Below, piece by piece: positions 16,248 to 25,320 of a stretch of DNA of 64,000 nucleotides. The position numbers and the translations under genes are program-made. Each line of letters begins with the position of its first letter. Position 1 is the stretch's first letter. Location of the stretch: positions 35,904 through 99,903 of the forward strand of contig JAZBPX010000005.1 of assembly GCA_036351775.1 (NCBI GenBank). The letters run 5' to 3'. Source of the DNA: Pacificimonas sp036351775. GTDB taxonomy: Bacteria > Pseudomonadota > Alphaproteobacteria > Sphingomonadales > Sphingomonadaceae. The notes under the pieces were generated by a model that saw only the letters and a program-made list of their open reading frames with translations, did not search any database and was not told the DNA's origin.

Positions 16248-17371
16248 TGCGAATCTGGCTTTCGAAGCCGCATATGGGCGGGGCGGAGCGCGGCTATGTC
16301 GACGCCGCGTTCGACAGCAACTTCATCGCGCCGCTCGGGCCCCAGCTCTCCGCGTTCGAGGAGCGGTTCGCGGATTATCTCGGGGAGGGCGTGCACTGTG
16401 CGGGGCTCTCCAGCGGATCGGCGGCGCTGCACCTGGCGCTTCACATGCTGGACGCGGAGGCTGGGCGCGAGGTTTGGGTGTCGTCCATGACCTTCGCGGG
16501 CGGATGCTTTCCGATCCTCTACGAAAACCTGGTCCCGGTGTTCTTCGACCTGTCGCCGGATAGCTGGACGCTGTGCCCCGACCTGATCGAGGAGGCGCTG
16601 AGGGGCGCGGCGGCGAAGGGCAGGCTGCCCGCGGCGATCGTGCCGACCGATCTCTATGGGCAAAGCGCCGACCTCGACCGGCTGGAGGCGCTGGCCGCCG
16701 GCTACGGCGTGCCGCTGATCGTCGACAGCGCCGAATCCGCGGGCGCGTCGTACAAGGGGCGGAAGGCCGGAACGGGCGGCGATGCGGCAATCCTGTCGTT
16801 CAACGGCAACAAGATCATCACCACGGGCGGCGGCGGGATGCTGGTGTCCAGAAGCAAGGAAACGGTTAAGCGCGCGCGGTTCCTGTCGACGCAGGCGCGC
16901 GATCCGGCCCCGCATTACGAGCATTCTGTCTACGGCTTCAATTACCGGCTGGGCAACGTGCCCGCGGCGATCGGGCTTGGGCAGCTTGAGGTGCTGGACC
17001 AGCGCGCGGCGCAGCGGCGCGCGATCTTCGACCGTTATGCATCAGAGCTGGGCGACCTGCCGGGCCTGTCCTTCATGCCGGAACCTGAATGGTCGCATGC
17101 CAGCCGCTGGCTGACGGCAACGGCCATCGACGCGGACGCGGCGGGCCTGACCAGGGAAGACCTGCGGCTGTCCCTGATGGAGCACGAGATCGAGAGCCGC
17201 CCTCTGTGGAAGCCAATGCACATGCAGCCGCTGTTCGCCGGTGCCCGCTATATCGGCGGAGGGCTGGACGAGCGGCTGTTCCGCGACGGCCTGTGCCTCC
17301 CGTCCTCAAGCGACATGACCGCGAACGAACAGGGCGAGGTGATCGCGCGGGTGCGGGCGCTGTGGGGCTAG
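16247..17371 (+). CDS. DegT/DnrJ/EryC1/StrS sugar aminotransferase
   Basis: The product is a PLP-dependent enzyme of 374 residues in the nucleotide-sugar aminotransferase family. The Schiff-base lysine is K189 in FNGNKIITTGGGG. LSSGSAALHLAL near 62-73 binds the PLP phosphate, and DSAES near 163-167 supplies the ring-stacking/aspartate region. The sequence pattern is closest to PglE/PerA-type C4 aminotransferases, which fits the CapD-type dehydratase at 7769: together they would give UDP-4-amino-4,6-dideoxy-HexNAc. No PglD-type acetyltransferase is seen. It ends 24 bp from the convergent wzx gene. Confidence 0.93.
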   Translation: MRIWLSKPHMGGAERGYVDAAFDSNFIAPLGPQLSAFEERFADYLGEGVHCAGLSSGSAALHLALHMLDAEAGREVWVSSMTFAGGCFPILYENLVPVFFDLSPDSWTLCPDLIEEALRGAAAKGRLPAAIVPTDLYGQSADLDRLEALAAGYGVPLIVDSAESAGASYKGRKAGTGGDAAILSFNGNKIITTGGGGMLVSRSKETVKRARFLSTQARDPAPHYEHSVYGFNYRLGNVPAAIGLGQLEVLDQRAAQRRAIFDRYASELGDLPGLSFMPEPEWSHASRWLTATAIDADAAGLTREDLRLSLMEHEIESRPLWKPMHMQPLFAGARYIGGGLDERLFRDGLCLPSSSDMTANEQGEVIARVRALWG

Positions 17372-17395
17372 GGTGCCTCCCAGGCTTCGAAACCG

Positions 17396-18622
17396 CTATT
17401 CTTCCAATCGCGCGGTGGGCCGACCGAGAAAAACGAACATCGCGAGGATGATTACGATCGTTGTCAGGTTCATGATCTGAAGGGCGAGCAGTGAATTTGC
17501 GAAATCGACGCTAAAGGCCAGGATCAAAACGGCGACTGCCGTCGCGCCCAGCGTGATGAAGTACCGGTCCTGATCGGTATGAAAAAGGAGCGATACGAGC
17601 GCTATGGCGGCCGCTGTCTTCGCCGGCAGAATGAGAAGCTCTGCGGTAATGAGAATCGCTGCATCCGCCACTTGCATACCCAGCGGCTCCAGCGTGGCCA
17701 TGCCTATCAGACCGAGGATCGACAGCAGCAGGAAGGCTGTGGTCACCGCGGCCCGGCGCTCTTCGACCGCCCTCAGCACCGACCGGTTGAACCGATCAAT
17801 GAAGGACGGCGCGGACGATGCGAGCTGGTAAGCCATCTGCGCGATCATCTCGAAAATCCGCACGATGAAGAATGTCAGCGCGGCCATCTCCGCCGGTACG
17901 GCGAGGCGCCAGACTTCCCGAAACGCGAAAACGGCTCCGGAGTTGAAGACGTTCGCAAACCCGGTGCGGATCGTCGCCATTTCAACCGCGCTTGCACCCT
18001 TCGTCCGAAAGGCGGCAGCAAGAAGCTCGCGCGCCGCCGGAAACGCAGCGAGGAGTGTAACCGGCGTCAAAACCTGGAACGACAGCCAAACCGCCGCCAG
18101 CATCACCGGCGATGCGCGCTGCCAGAACAGGCCCAGCAATATCAGGGCAATCCCGCTCGCGGCGAGCGGAACCAAAAAGACCTGCGCCCTGTCGTACCGG
18201 CGGACGATCGATCCCTGAATAATTGCGTTGGCACCCGTGGCGACCCCGCCAACAAGAAGCAGGGCGATCACAAGCCTTTGCTCCGCGGAATCTGTTCCCA
18301 GATAAGTGTCGGGGAGAGCGAACTCACTGAGCGCGAACGCAGCCAAAGCTGTAACCGTTGAAAATCGCAGGAAAAGCCGGATGTGCCCCGAACTGTTCCC
18401 ATCGACTTCATGCGCCTGCACACCGCGCACGAAACCAGACGCTGAAACGAACGTCACGAACATTGCCTGCAGGAAGAGTATCTGGAAGAAAGCTGCGGCT
18501 ACAGTGGCTTCCAGCTGCGAGACGATGATCGTACTGAAGACGAAACCGACAGCGGCCTTGCCGATCGCCGCCGCGCCGACAGCGCCGATGACCCGGTTCC
18601 TGTTCAGCCAGTCGCCGATCAT
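17396..18622 (-). CDS. Wzx-like polysaccharide flippase
   Basis: From the ATG at 18622, which overlaps the wzy stop as ATGA, the protein has 408 residues and about twelve membrane helices with few charged residues between them. It opens with WLNRNRVIGAVGAAAIGKA. The pattern fits the MOP-superfamily oligosaccharide flippases that move undecaprenyl-linked repeat units across the inner membrane. There is no decisive short motif, so the call rests on topology and on its place at the end of an operon with Wzy and glycosyltransferases. Base composition is clearly less GC-rich than the flanking genes. Confidence 0.7.
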   Translation of the reverse strand: MIGDWLNRNRVIGAVGAAAIGKAAVGFVFSTIIVSQLEATVAAAFFQILFLQAMFVTFVSASGFVRGVQAHEVDGNSSGHIRLFLRFSTVTALAAFALSEFALPDTYLGTDSAEQRLVIALLLVGGVATGANAIIQGSIVRRYDRAQVFLVPLAASGIALILLGLFWQRASPVMLAAVWLSFQVLTPVTLLAAFPAARELLAAAFRTKGASAVEMATIRTGFANVFNSGAVFAFREVWRLAVPAEMAALTFFIVRIFEMIAQMAYQLASSAPSFIDRFNRSVLRAVEERRAAVTTAFLLLSILGLIGMATLEPLGMQVADAAILITAELLILPAKTAAAIALVSLLFHTDQDRYFITLGATAVAVLILAFSVDFANSLLALQIMNLTTIVIILAMFVFLGRPTARLEE

Positions 18623-19824
18623 ACCGGCTGTCGGGGTAGAAAAAACCGTAGGTAGAAGAAGGCGATCGTCGCAAAGGCCCATTCAAGCGATATACCCGGC
18701 TGAAACGTGCCCGAGGAGAAAGCGAAGAACTGCGTAACGAGTACGATGCCGCAGGCGGCGCTGGCATCCCGATATGACCGCCAACTCTGCTGGAAATCAC
18801 GGAATATATATCCGAGAAACGCCATATATGCCGGCACCAGCCAGAACGTCAGGTCGTTGGCCAGCCAGGTATAGGCCGTGGTCCACTTGTTTGGTGCGGG
18901 CCAGCCTATGACCTGTAACTTGTCGGCATAAGTCGGGTTGCCGCAAATTGCTGACGAGATCTTACAGACGTTGATCCGAACCGGTTCCAGATGGCCCAGG
19001 AAATAGTGAAAGTCGTATCGCAGATCGAGCGCGTAACTCAGTCCCTGATAGCCCTGCGCGATATAGTTGACGACAAAAAGATACAGGATCTCTGCGTCAG
19101 CGCCGAACGTCTTGGCGACCGTTGAACTGAAATTGAAGCAGACCTCGGTCTCCGGAAGGCAGGAAAGCGTATAGTCGCCGACGCGGGACTGGCGCCGAGC
19201 CAGAAACACCATGAAGAACAGGGGTATCGCGACCATCGACGCAACGAGAACCCGATTGAACCTACCCTTAAGGTAAAGAAACATGACCGCGATCAAGATG
19301 GCGTCTGAAATTTCCTTGTCACGCGCCTTCAAAAGGCCGGCGACAATAAACACGGCGCAGATGGAAACAATGATCATCCAGCCGTAACGGCGGGACTGGA
19401 ACGCAGCCATGAGAACGAGGGGAAATAATAGCGAGCGTAGCAAGAGAAGGATCTGGCTTGCCGCGCCTCCTTCCTCATTCTCAGCATTTTCAGTGGTGGT
19501 CTCGTACAGGTCCGCTGACTCGATCACGTAGGATGACGGTAGTAGAGGGTTCTTGTCTGCCAGGCTGGCAACCTGAAAGAGAACAGCGAAGACGTAGACC
19601 GCCGTAAGGAGCGCGATCAGGGTTCCGGACTTCGGTACCAGTCCTTCCAAAATACTGGGGCCTGCCGCTACTCGTTGCGGCAATAACGCGCCGATATTAA
19701 ACGCAGCAAGGCAGATCGCCACGTAAACCGCGATAAATATGTTGTCGTTGTGGGGCCAGTCGACGGGGCCGTAGTAGAACGCCAACAGGGTCAGCCCTAC
19801 CCACGTATTGAACGCATAAATCAC
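18619..19824 (-). CDS. Wzy-like repeat-unit polymerase
   Basis: The 401-residue protein is rich in aromatic and hydrophobic residues, with about ten to twelve membrane helices and a large periplasmic loop in the second half (about 235-325, containing a Cys-rich stretch). This is typical of oligosaccharide-repeat-unit polymerases, which are very divergent. GC content falls to about 52% in places, well below the surrounding genes, a usual sign of horizontal exchange of O-unit cassettes. It overlaps both neighbours by four bases. The assignment rests on topology and context, not on a motif. Confidence 0.68.
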   Translation of the reverse strand: MIYAFNTWVGLTLLAFYYGPVDWPHNDNIFIAVYVAICLAAFNIGALLPQRVAAGPSILEGLVPKSGTLIALLTAVYVFAVLFQVASLADKNPLLPSSYVIESADLYETTTENAENEEGGAASQILLLLRSLLFPLVLMAAFQSRRYGWMIIVSICAVFIVAGLLKARDKEISDAILIAVMFLYLKGRFNRVLVASMVAIPLFFMVFLARRQSRVGDYTLSCLPETEVCFNFSSTVAKTFGADAEILYLFVVNYIAQGYQGLSYALDLRYDFHYFLGHLEPVRINVCKISSAICGNPTYADKLQVIGWPAPNKWTTAYTWLANDLTFWLVPAYMAFLGYIFRDFQQSWRSYRDASAACGIVLVTQFFAFSSGTFQPGISLEWAFATIAFFYLRFFLPRQPV

Positions 19825-20918
19825 AGCTGGGACCCGGGCCGTGTAAGGATCGTCATGTGCTTGGGAAGGGCCCGGGAGACCGCAGCGTCCGGCGCATCGA
19901 CCATGGCGAGATAGCGGGTTTGGGCGCCGGAGAATGACCGGATGTGCTGATCGAGGCGCGAGGCGTTAAAGTGTTCATCGACGACAAGTACGGCACCGCT
20001 GGCCACGCCGATATCCAACATGCCTGCATTGGGCGGCCCCCTGAAAATCACGGGTAAACCGCTGGAGACATAGGCTGTCGTCTTGGACGGAAAGGCGGGT
20101 AGTGTGAACGCGGGATCGATGGCCACCAGCCCGGCATCCAGCGCTGCCAGGGCGTGCTGAAACACGTCGCCCTCCAAGTAGCCGCGCGGAATTATCCGCA
20201 GCTGTCCCCTCCGACGTTCTGCCAGTTCAGCGATTTCGGCGGGAACAGTGTCACTGCCAAACAGGTGAAATTCGATCTTCCGCTCCGAAAGTCGCTCTGC
20301 GATGTCGCCGATGGCAGCGGGGACATTCTGCATGACCGTAACCTGTCCAGCAAAGCCGATCCGGATGGGCTCGCCTTCGTGCAGCGCACGCGCACGGACA
20401 GGCTGGCGCTCCGCAATGGGCCAGATTGGCAGGAAATGGACATCGCGAAGACCGGCCAGTTTTGGATGAGCCGCATAATCCCTCGACGGCACAAAGACGC
20501 TGTGCGCCAGCCGCAGAGATGCCCGTTCGGTAAGGTCGTAGAGGCAGATGAGCAGCGGGTTCCTGAAGGTTCCGGTCACAACGCTGCTTTCGGGGTACAA
20601 GTCCCAGACGACGAGAAGGACGCGCCGCCCGAGCAGTCGTGCCATGACGATACTGCCGAGAGACAGGCTGAGCGGCGTATGCATGACGACGACGTCCGCG
20701 CGCAAAATGCGGCCGATATTCGTGAGTTCGAACTTGAGGATCGCGCCGATCTTCCTGTGCAGGCCCCGGGGAAAAGCCCGCCTGTGAAGTGTCGCAGCGT
20801 ACCCGGATTTCAGCCGGTTGGTCAGGGCCTGCATCAGACGGCACGTTGTGAGCTGCGCTGCGCCCTCGGTTAGAAGCAGGATGCGCGCTGGCGATCGGTC
20901 GACATCTGCGCCAGTCAT
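19821..20918 (-). CDS. Glycosyltransferase, GT4-like (paralog of next gene)
   Basis: This 365-residue protein has a two-Rossmann GT-B layout. The N-terminal half contains VVVMHTPLSLSLGSIVMARLLG and WDLYPESS. The C-terminal half contains a donor-site region ending FPSKTTAYVSSGLPVIF, the position of the E-x7-E-like region in GT4 enzymes. It shares these blocks with the protein encoded immediately upstream (20915-22021), so the pair is an old tandem duplication. It is coupled by four-base overlaps to that gene and to wzy. It is likely to add one sugar to the undecaprenyl-linked repeat unit. Confidence 0.72.
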   Translation of the reverse strand: MTGADVDRSPARILLLTEGAAQLTTCRLMQALTNRLKSGYAATLHRRAFPRGLHRKIGAILKFELTNIGRILRADVVVMHTPLSLSLGSIVMARLLGRRVLLVVWDLYPESSVVTGTFRNPLLICLYDLTERASLRLAHSVFVPSRDYAAHPKLAGLRDVHFLPIWPIAERQPVRARALHEGEPIRIGFAGQVTVMQNVPAAIGDIAERLSERKIEFHLFGSDTVPAEIAELAERRRGQLRIIPRGYLEGDVFQHALAALDAGLVAIDPAFTLPAFPSKTTAYVSSGLPVIFRGPPNAGMLDIGVASGAVLVVDEHFNASRLDQHIRSFSGAQTRYLAMVDAPDAAVSRALPKHMTILTRPGSQL

Positions 20919-22021
20919 GCGGACCCGCCCAGCAGCCGCAGTTGCGCCGCCTCTATAGCCGCGACATAGGCGAGGCGATTTTCCGGGTACGCCCTGAAGA
21001 ATCGCCCGATCGTATCCGCATCAATCGGCCCGTCATTGGCGCTAAGACCGACACCGCCGTCAATCAGCGCTGCCTTCAGGCCTGGCAGCGGCGGACCGCT
21101 ATACAGGATGGGCAAGCCGCTGGAGATGTAGCGATTGGACTTCGATGGAAACGACGCTTCAGGCAATGCAGGATCAAGCGAAACGATGCCAAAGTGCATC
21201 TGACGCAGGCGCTCTTCCAGCTCCCCCAGAGAGACATAGCCGTGGTAGCAAAGGTCGGCGCCCACGTCCCCGATCGTCGCTGCCAAACCGGAAGGCAGGG
21301 GATCCGGCGAGAAAACATGAAAGGCCAGCGTGTATCCGGGGAAGGCCGCGGCGATCTGGCGTATCGCGTGACCCACGCCGCGCGTTGCCAGCAGCTGCCC
21401 CGTCCAGGCGATCCGCACCTCCTTGCCCGGACTCGGCGCGGACGCCGTGGCGTCCTGGATCGCATCGACCGGCCAGATCGGGACGACCTCGACCGATCGC
21501 AGCGGCGGCAGGCGCTCGTGAAGACGATAGTCGTCATTCGGTACAATGATCGTGTCCGCGCGGTGCATCGCAAAGCGCTCCAATGCCGAGAACAGGGCGT
21601 GCGCGAGCCTTCCGCCCCTATTCTGGCCCGTCGCCATGGATTGCGGATAGATGTCCCAGAGAAACCCGGAAACCGGCTTGCCAAGCAGCTTCGCGACCAG
21701 AATTGTCGGCAGGTTCAGCGCGAACGCGGAGTGCACGAACAGCTTGTCCGCCCGTGCGACCGCGGCGACCTCGCCAGGAAAGGCCATGGCAAGAGCAGCG
21801 ACCTTCGCGACAACGCCGCGCGGCAAGGTGCGGAAGCGCAGTTCGACGCGCGACTCCGCGCGTAGCCGGTCGGCGAGCTTTCGAAACAGACGACCCGTTG
21901 TCTGCTCCGGTGACGCGTTCGAGATCAGGAGCAGCTTTGGCGGTATGGCGGGCGATGCAGCCCTCTCGTCAGCAGCGCCGGACGCTGCTGCCTGCTCCTG
22001 AACCGGCGCGCCCGGCGTCAC
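20915..22021 (-). CDS. Glycosyltransferase, GT4-like
   Basis: The GTG at 22021 overlaps the fcl stop (GTGA) and gives 368 residues; a start at 22090 would overlap fcl by 70 bp. A poorly conserved leader of about 25 residues precedes PKLLLISNASPEQTTGRLF. Further blocks are FLWDIYPQSM, VVPIWPVDAI and FPSKSNRYISSGLPILYSG, each with a counterpart in the next gene at 19821. It is probably a cytoplasmic-face transferase for repeat-unit assembly. Being next to gmd-fcl makes one of the two paralogs a candidate fucosyltransferase, which is inference. Confidence 0.72.
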   Translation of the reverse strand: MTPGAPVQEQAAASGAADERAASPAIPPKLLLISNASPEQTTGRLFRKLADRLRAESRVELRFRTLPRGVVAKVAALAMAFPGEVAAVARADKLFVHSAFALNLPTILVAKLLGKPVSGFLWDIYPQSMATGQNRGGRLAHALFSALERFAMHRADTIIVPNDDYRLHERLPPLRSVEVVPIWPVDAIQDATASAPSPGKEVRIAWTGQLLATRGVGHAIRQIAAAFPGYTLAFHVFSPDPLPSGLAATIGDVGADLCYHGYVSLGELEERLRQMHFGIVSLDPALPEASFPSKSNRYISSGLPILYSGPPLPGLKAALIDGGVGLSANDGPIDADTIGRFFRAYPENRLAYVAAIEAAQLRLLGGSA

Positions 22022-22989
22022 GCGGCCTGAGCCCGATATTCTGCGACCGTCCTGTCTATGCCTTCCGCCAGCGCGATGCGGGGTGTCCACCCCATCGCGG
22101 TGAGGCGCGAACTGTCCATCAACTTGCGGGGCGTGCCGTCCGGTTTGCTCGGGTCCAGATCAATTTCACCGGTGAAACCAGTGGACTGAGCAACCAGTCC
22201 GGCAAGCTCGCGAATGCTGACCTCCTGTCCGCTGCCCACGTTGACGGGTTCTGGTCCGGAGTAATTTTCCATCAGGAAGACAAGCGCGTCGGCAACATCG
22301 TCGGCATGCATGAACTCGCGCAGCGGCGTTCCCGTACCCCAGATCGTAACCGCCGGAGCGCCGCCTTGAACGGCTTCGTCAAACCGGCGGATCAGGGCGG
22401 GCAGAACATGGCTGTTGAGGGGATGGTAGTTGTCGCCCGTGCCGTAGAGGTTGGTCGGCATGGCGGAGATGAAATCACACCCATGCTGATGGCGAAAGGC
22501 TTCGCACAGTTTTACGCCCGCGATCTTTGCAATCGCATACCATTCGTTGGTCGGTTCGAGGGGGCCAGTCAGAAGCGAATTCTCGCGGATTGGCTGCTCG
22601 GCGTGTTTGGGATAAATGCAGGACGAGCCCAGGAACAGCAGCTTGCGGGTTCCGTACTGCGCTGCCGCCCGGATGATGTTCGCCTCGATCATGAGATTGT
22701 CGTAGAGGAAATCAGCGGGGTAGGTGGCGTTGGCATGAATGCCGCCAACGCGCGCCGCAGACAGAAACACCGCGTCCGGCCGGTTCCGGTCAAACCATTG
22801 TTCGACATCGTGCTGGCGGACAAGATCGACATCGTCACGCGGTGCGGTCAGCGTTTCGCAACCTGCAGTTCGTAGCCTTCTGCAGATCGCGGAACCCACC
22901 ATACCGCGATGTCCGGCCACAAATACGCGCTGGCCGGTCAGGTCATAGGGCGTCACAGGCTGCGCGGGTGTACCCTCGTCAACAAGCAT
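22018..22989 (-). CDS. fcl: GDP-L-fucose synthase
   Basis: It catalyses the 3,5-epimerisation and 4-reduction of GDP-4-keto-6-deoxy-mannose to GDP-L-fucose with NADPH. From the ATG at 22989 the protein has 323 residues: NADP-binding GHRGMVGS (26-33), the Ser of LGSSCIYP (about 122), and the catalytic pair Y151/K155 in NEWYAIAK. PTNLYGTGDNYHP follows, as is typical of the family. The start overlaps gmd by 11 bp; a longer frame from 23265 is a shadow. Its partner gmd lies immediately upstream. Confidence 0.95.
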   Translation of the reverse strand: MLVDEGTPAQPVTPYDLTGQRVFVAGHRGMVGSAICRRLRTAGCETLTAPRDDVDLVRQHDVEQWFDRNRPDAVFLSAARVGGIHANATYPADFLYDNLMIEANIIRAAAQYGTRKLLFLGSSCIYPKHAEQPIRENSLLTGPLEPTNEWYAIAKIAGVKLCEAFRHQHGCDFISAMPTNLYGTGDNYHPLNSHVLPALIRRFDEAVQGGAPAVTIWGTGTPLREFMHADDVADALVFLMENYSGPEPVNVGSGQEVSIRELAGLVAQSTGFTGEIDLDPSKPDGTPRKLMDSSRLTAMGWTPRIALAEGIDRTVAEYRAQAA

Positions 22990-24037
22990 CGCGCCGCGCC
23001 TCTGCCATGTCAGCAGCGGCCATTTCCCGTACCAGTTCATCGAAGGTCGTCCGGGGCTCCCAGCCGAGCTGCTCGCGCGCCTTCGACGCGTCGCCGAGCA
23101 ATGTCTCCACCTCAGCAGGCCGGAAATAGCGCGGATCGACGACGACGATAGCCTTGCCTGCGCTATCGCAGCCAATCTCGCTCTCGCCGCTGCCCTCGAA
23201 GTTGATCTCCATATCGAGCGCTTTCGCGGCGGAACGGACGAAATCGCGAACGGAATACTGCACACCGGTCGCGATGACGTAATCTTCGGGCTTGTCCTGC
23301 TGCAGGATCATCCACTGCGCCTCGACATAGTCACGTGCATGGCCCCAGTCGCGTTTCGCATCGAGATTGCCAAGTCTGAGGACAGATTGCTGGCCGAGCT
23401 TTATGCGTGCCAGGGCACGTGTGATCTTCCTCGTAACGAAGGTCTCTCCGCGAAGCGGGCTTTCGTGATTGAACAGAATGCCGTTGCAGGCGAACAGGCC
23501 GTAGGACTCGCGGTAGTTCACGGTAATCCAGTAGGCGTATAGTTTCGCAACGGCATAGGGACTGCGGGGATAGAAGGGCGTCGTTTCGCTTTGCGGCGTT
23601 TCCTGAACGAGTCCGTAAAGTTCGGAAGTAGACGCCTGATAGAAACGGGTTTCGCCGCCAAGATCGAGAATGCGCATGGCCTCCAATAACCGAAGTGTTC
23701 CAAGCGCGTCGGAGTTGGCCGTATATTCCGGTTCCTCAAAGGAAACGGCGACGTGGCTCTGGGCCGCGAGATTGTAGATCTCCGCAGGCCTTACTTCCTG
23801 AAGGATGCGGCTGAGCGACGATGAATCGGTCATGTCGCCATGGTGCAGGACGAACTGACCGGTCTGGCCGGGCTCGCCGTCGAACAGGTGGTCAATCCGG
23901 TCAGTGTTGAACAGGGATGTTCGGCGCTTGATACCGTGAACCTCATACCCCTTATCGAGCAGAAACTCGGCCAGATAGGCACCGTCCTGTCCGGTTACGC
24001 CGGTGATCAGCGCACGCTTTCTGGTTTTGCCGTTCAT
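22979..24037 (-). CDS. gmd: GDP-mannose 4,6-dehydratase
   Basis: It makes GDP-4-keto-6-deoxy-D-mannose, the first step to GDP-L-fucose. From the ATG at 24037 (ATGA overlap with the upstream glycosyltransferase stop) there are 352 residues. Motifs are the dinucleotide loop GVTGQDG (13-19), the HHGDMTD block (65-71), STSELYG (136-142) and catalytic Y161/K165 in SPYAVAK. Length and motif spacing are those of bacterial Gmd. The 56 extra residues of the longer frame from 24205 are not conserved-looking and overlap the glycosyltransferase, so they are left out. Confidence 0.96.
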   Translation of the reverse strand: MNGKTRKRALITGVTGQDGAYLAEFLLDKGYEVHGIKRRTSLFNTDRIDHLFDGEPGQTGQFVLHHGDMTDSSSLSRILQEVRPAEIYNLAAQSHVAVSFEEPEYTANSDALGTLRLLEAMRILDLGGETRFYQASTSELYGLVQETPQSETTPFYPRSPYAVAKLYAYWITVNYRESYGLFACNGILFNHESPLRGETFVTRKITRALARIKLGQQSVLRLGNLDAKRDWGHARDYVEAQWMILQQDKPEDYVIATGVQYSVRDFVRSAAKALDMEINFEGSGESEIGCDSAGKAIVVVDPRYFRPAEVETLLGDASKAREQLGWEPRTTFDELVREMAAADMAEARRDAC

Positions 24038-25320
24038 TCTTCTCGTCTTTCCGGGGAGGGTTCGGCGGCACGATTTGCGCTGAGACCGTTTATCAGAGTT
24101 CCCCAATCGTTCAATCGCGCCGGGGTAGCAAGGCGTTCTGCGTAATGCCGCGCCGCGTTGGCTTTCAGAACCGGAAGTGCATCGGCTCCTCGCCCGAGCT
24201 GGCAAAGTGCCGCTGCGATGTTCTTTGGCGATCTGGCCGGGAACACGCTTCCAAGTCCGTTCGCCTCGATTAGCCGGGCGAGCTCGCTTTCCGGTTCCAC
24301 CATTGCGAGCACGGGAAGGCCTAGGCCGAAATAAGTCAGCGTTTTCGATGGATAGGCGTAGCGGTACAGCTCCGGTTCAAGGGCGACCAAGCCAAAATCA
24401 TGAGCGGCAATGACCGCCGCAGCGTCTGAAAAGGGCAGATGATTGCGAAAGCGGATGTGCGGCGACCCCGACGCCTGCCTCTTCAGGTCGTCGAGCGCCC
24501 TTCCTTCGCCAAGGATGGTAAGGTGAAGCGGTGTGGTTTCGCAGGCGTCCAGAAAGCCCTCGACGAACTGAGACAACCCCTGAAATCGACCCACATTGCC
24601 TGCGAAAACGATCCTTATGGTGCTTTCGTCGGCGTCGCCGCTCGAGATATGTTGCGAATGTCCCGAGGGGACTGTTTTCGCACTACTGCTGCGCTGCTGT
24701 GAAAAGCTTTCGAGAAGGAAGTTGTTCACGATAGCGGACTGCCTTGGACTGCGGAGCTGTGCTGCGGTCGCCTCCATGTCCGCGCTCAACGTCACGAGCA
24801 TATCGGCTGAGGCGCGGGTCTTGCCTTCGATCGCCTTGCCCATGCGGTGCAAAAGCCCGCCCTCCGTGATCATGCCGGACTGGACGGCGATTTCCGGATA
24901 GAGATCCTGGCAGTGGTAGAGGAACTTTGCGGCGAAGATGCGGGCCACCGTGCGGCCGCACCAGCCTTGCAGCACCGGCGGGATGGTCGCGGTCCAGACG
25001 AGGTCGAACTCGTAACCGGCCGCCTTCGCGGTCAGCGCCTTGGCGATTATCCGCGGGACGTAAGCGAGCTTCGCCAGCGTCCGGACGAAGCCCGAGCGGT
25101 GCCATAGAGGCAGGCGGCGGAACCGTTCGACCTGAATGCCGTCCAGAACCTCTCGCCGTGGCGGGGAGAGGTCGCCGTCTGACTGTTTGTAGACCGGCAT
25201 TTCGGCCCAGATCGTGACCTCATGCCCCGCCGCCACCAGATGCGCGGCGATGCTGCGCAGCATGGCGGCATAGGGCGGGGAATCGGGCCAGAAATGCCTG
25301 TAGAGGATGAGGATCTTCAC
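24034..25320 (-). CDS. Glycosyltransferase family 4, WbuB-like (candidate L-FucNAc transferase)
   Basis: The 428-residue GT-B enzyme opens with MKILILYRHFWPDSPPYA, the glycine-poor WbuB-type start. It carries the CQDLYPE block (about 136-142), the acceptor-site SADMLVTLS and the donor-site region FGLVALEPELYRYAYPSKTL with the E-x7-E-type arrangement. WbuB enzymes are linked to UDP-L-FucNAc pathways, which matches fnlABC upstream. It would then add L-FucNAc as the second sugar after the PglC-like initiating transferase. It is coupled by four-base overlaps on both sides. Confidence 0.8.
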   Translation of the reverse strand: MKILILYRHFWPDSPPYAAMLRSIAAHLVAAGHEVTIWAEMPVYKQSDGDLSPPRREVLDGIQVERFRRLPLWHRSGFVRTLAKLAYVPRIIAKALTAKAAGYEFDLVWTATIPPVLQGWCGRTVARIFAAKFLYHCQDLYPEIAVQSGMITEGGLLHRMGKAIEGKTRASADMLVTLSADMEATAAQLRSPRQSAIVNNFLLESFSQQRSSSAKTVPSGHSQHISSGDADESTIRIVFAGNVGRFQGLSQFVEGFLDACETTPLHLTILGEGRALDDLKRQASGSPHIRFRNHLPFSDAAAVIAAHDFGLVALEPELYRYAYPSKTLTYFGLGLPVLAMVEPESELARLIEANGLGSVFPARSPKNIAAALCQLGRGADALPVLKANAARHYAERLATPARLNDWGTLINGLSANRAAEPSPERREE

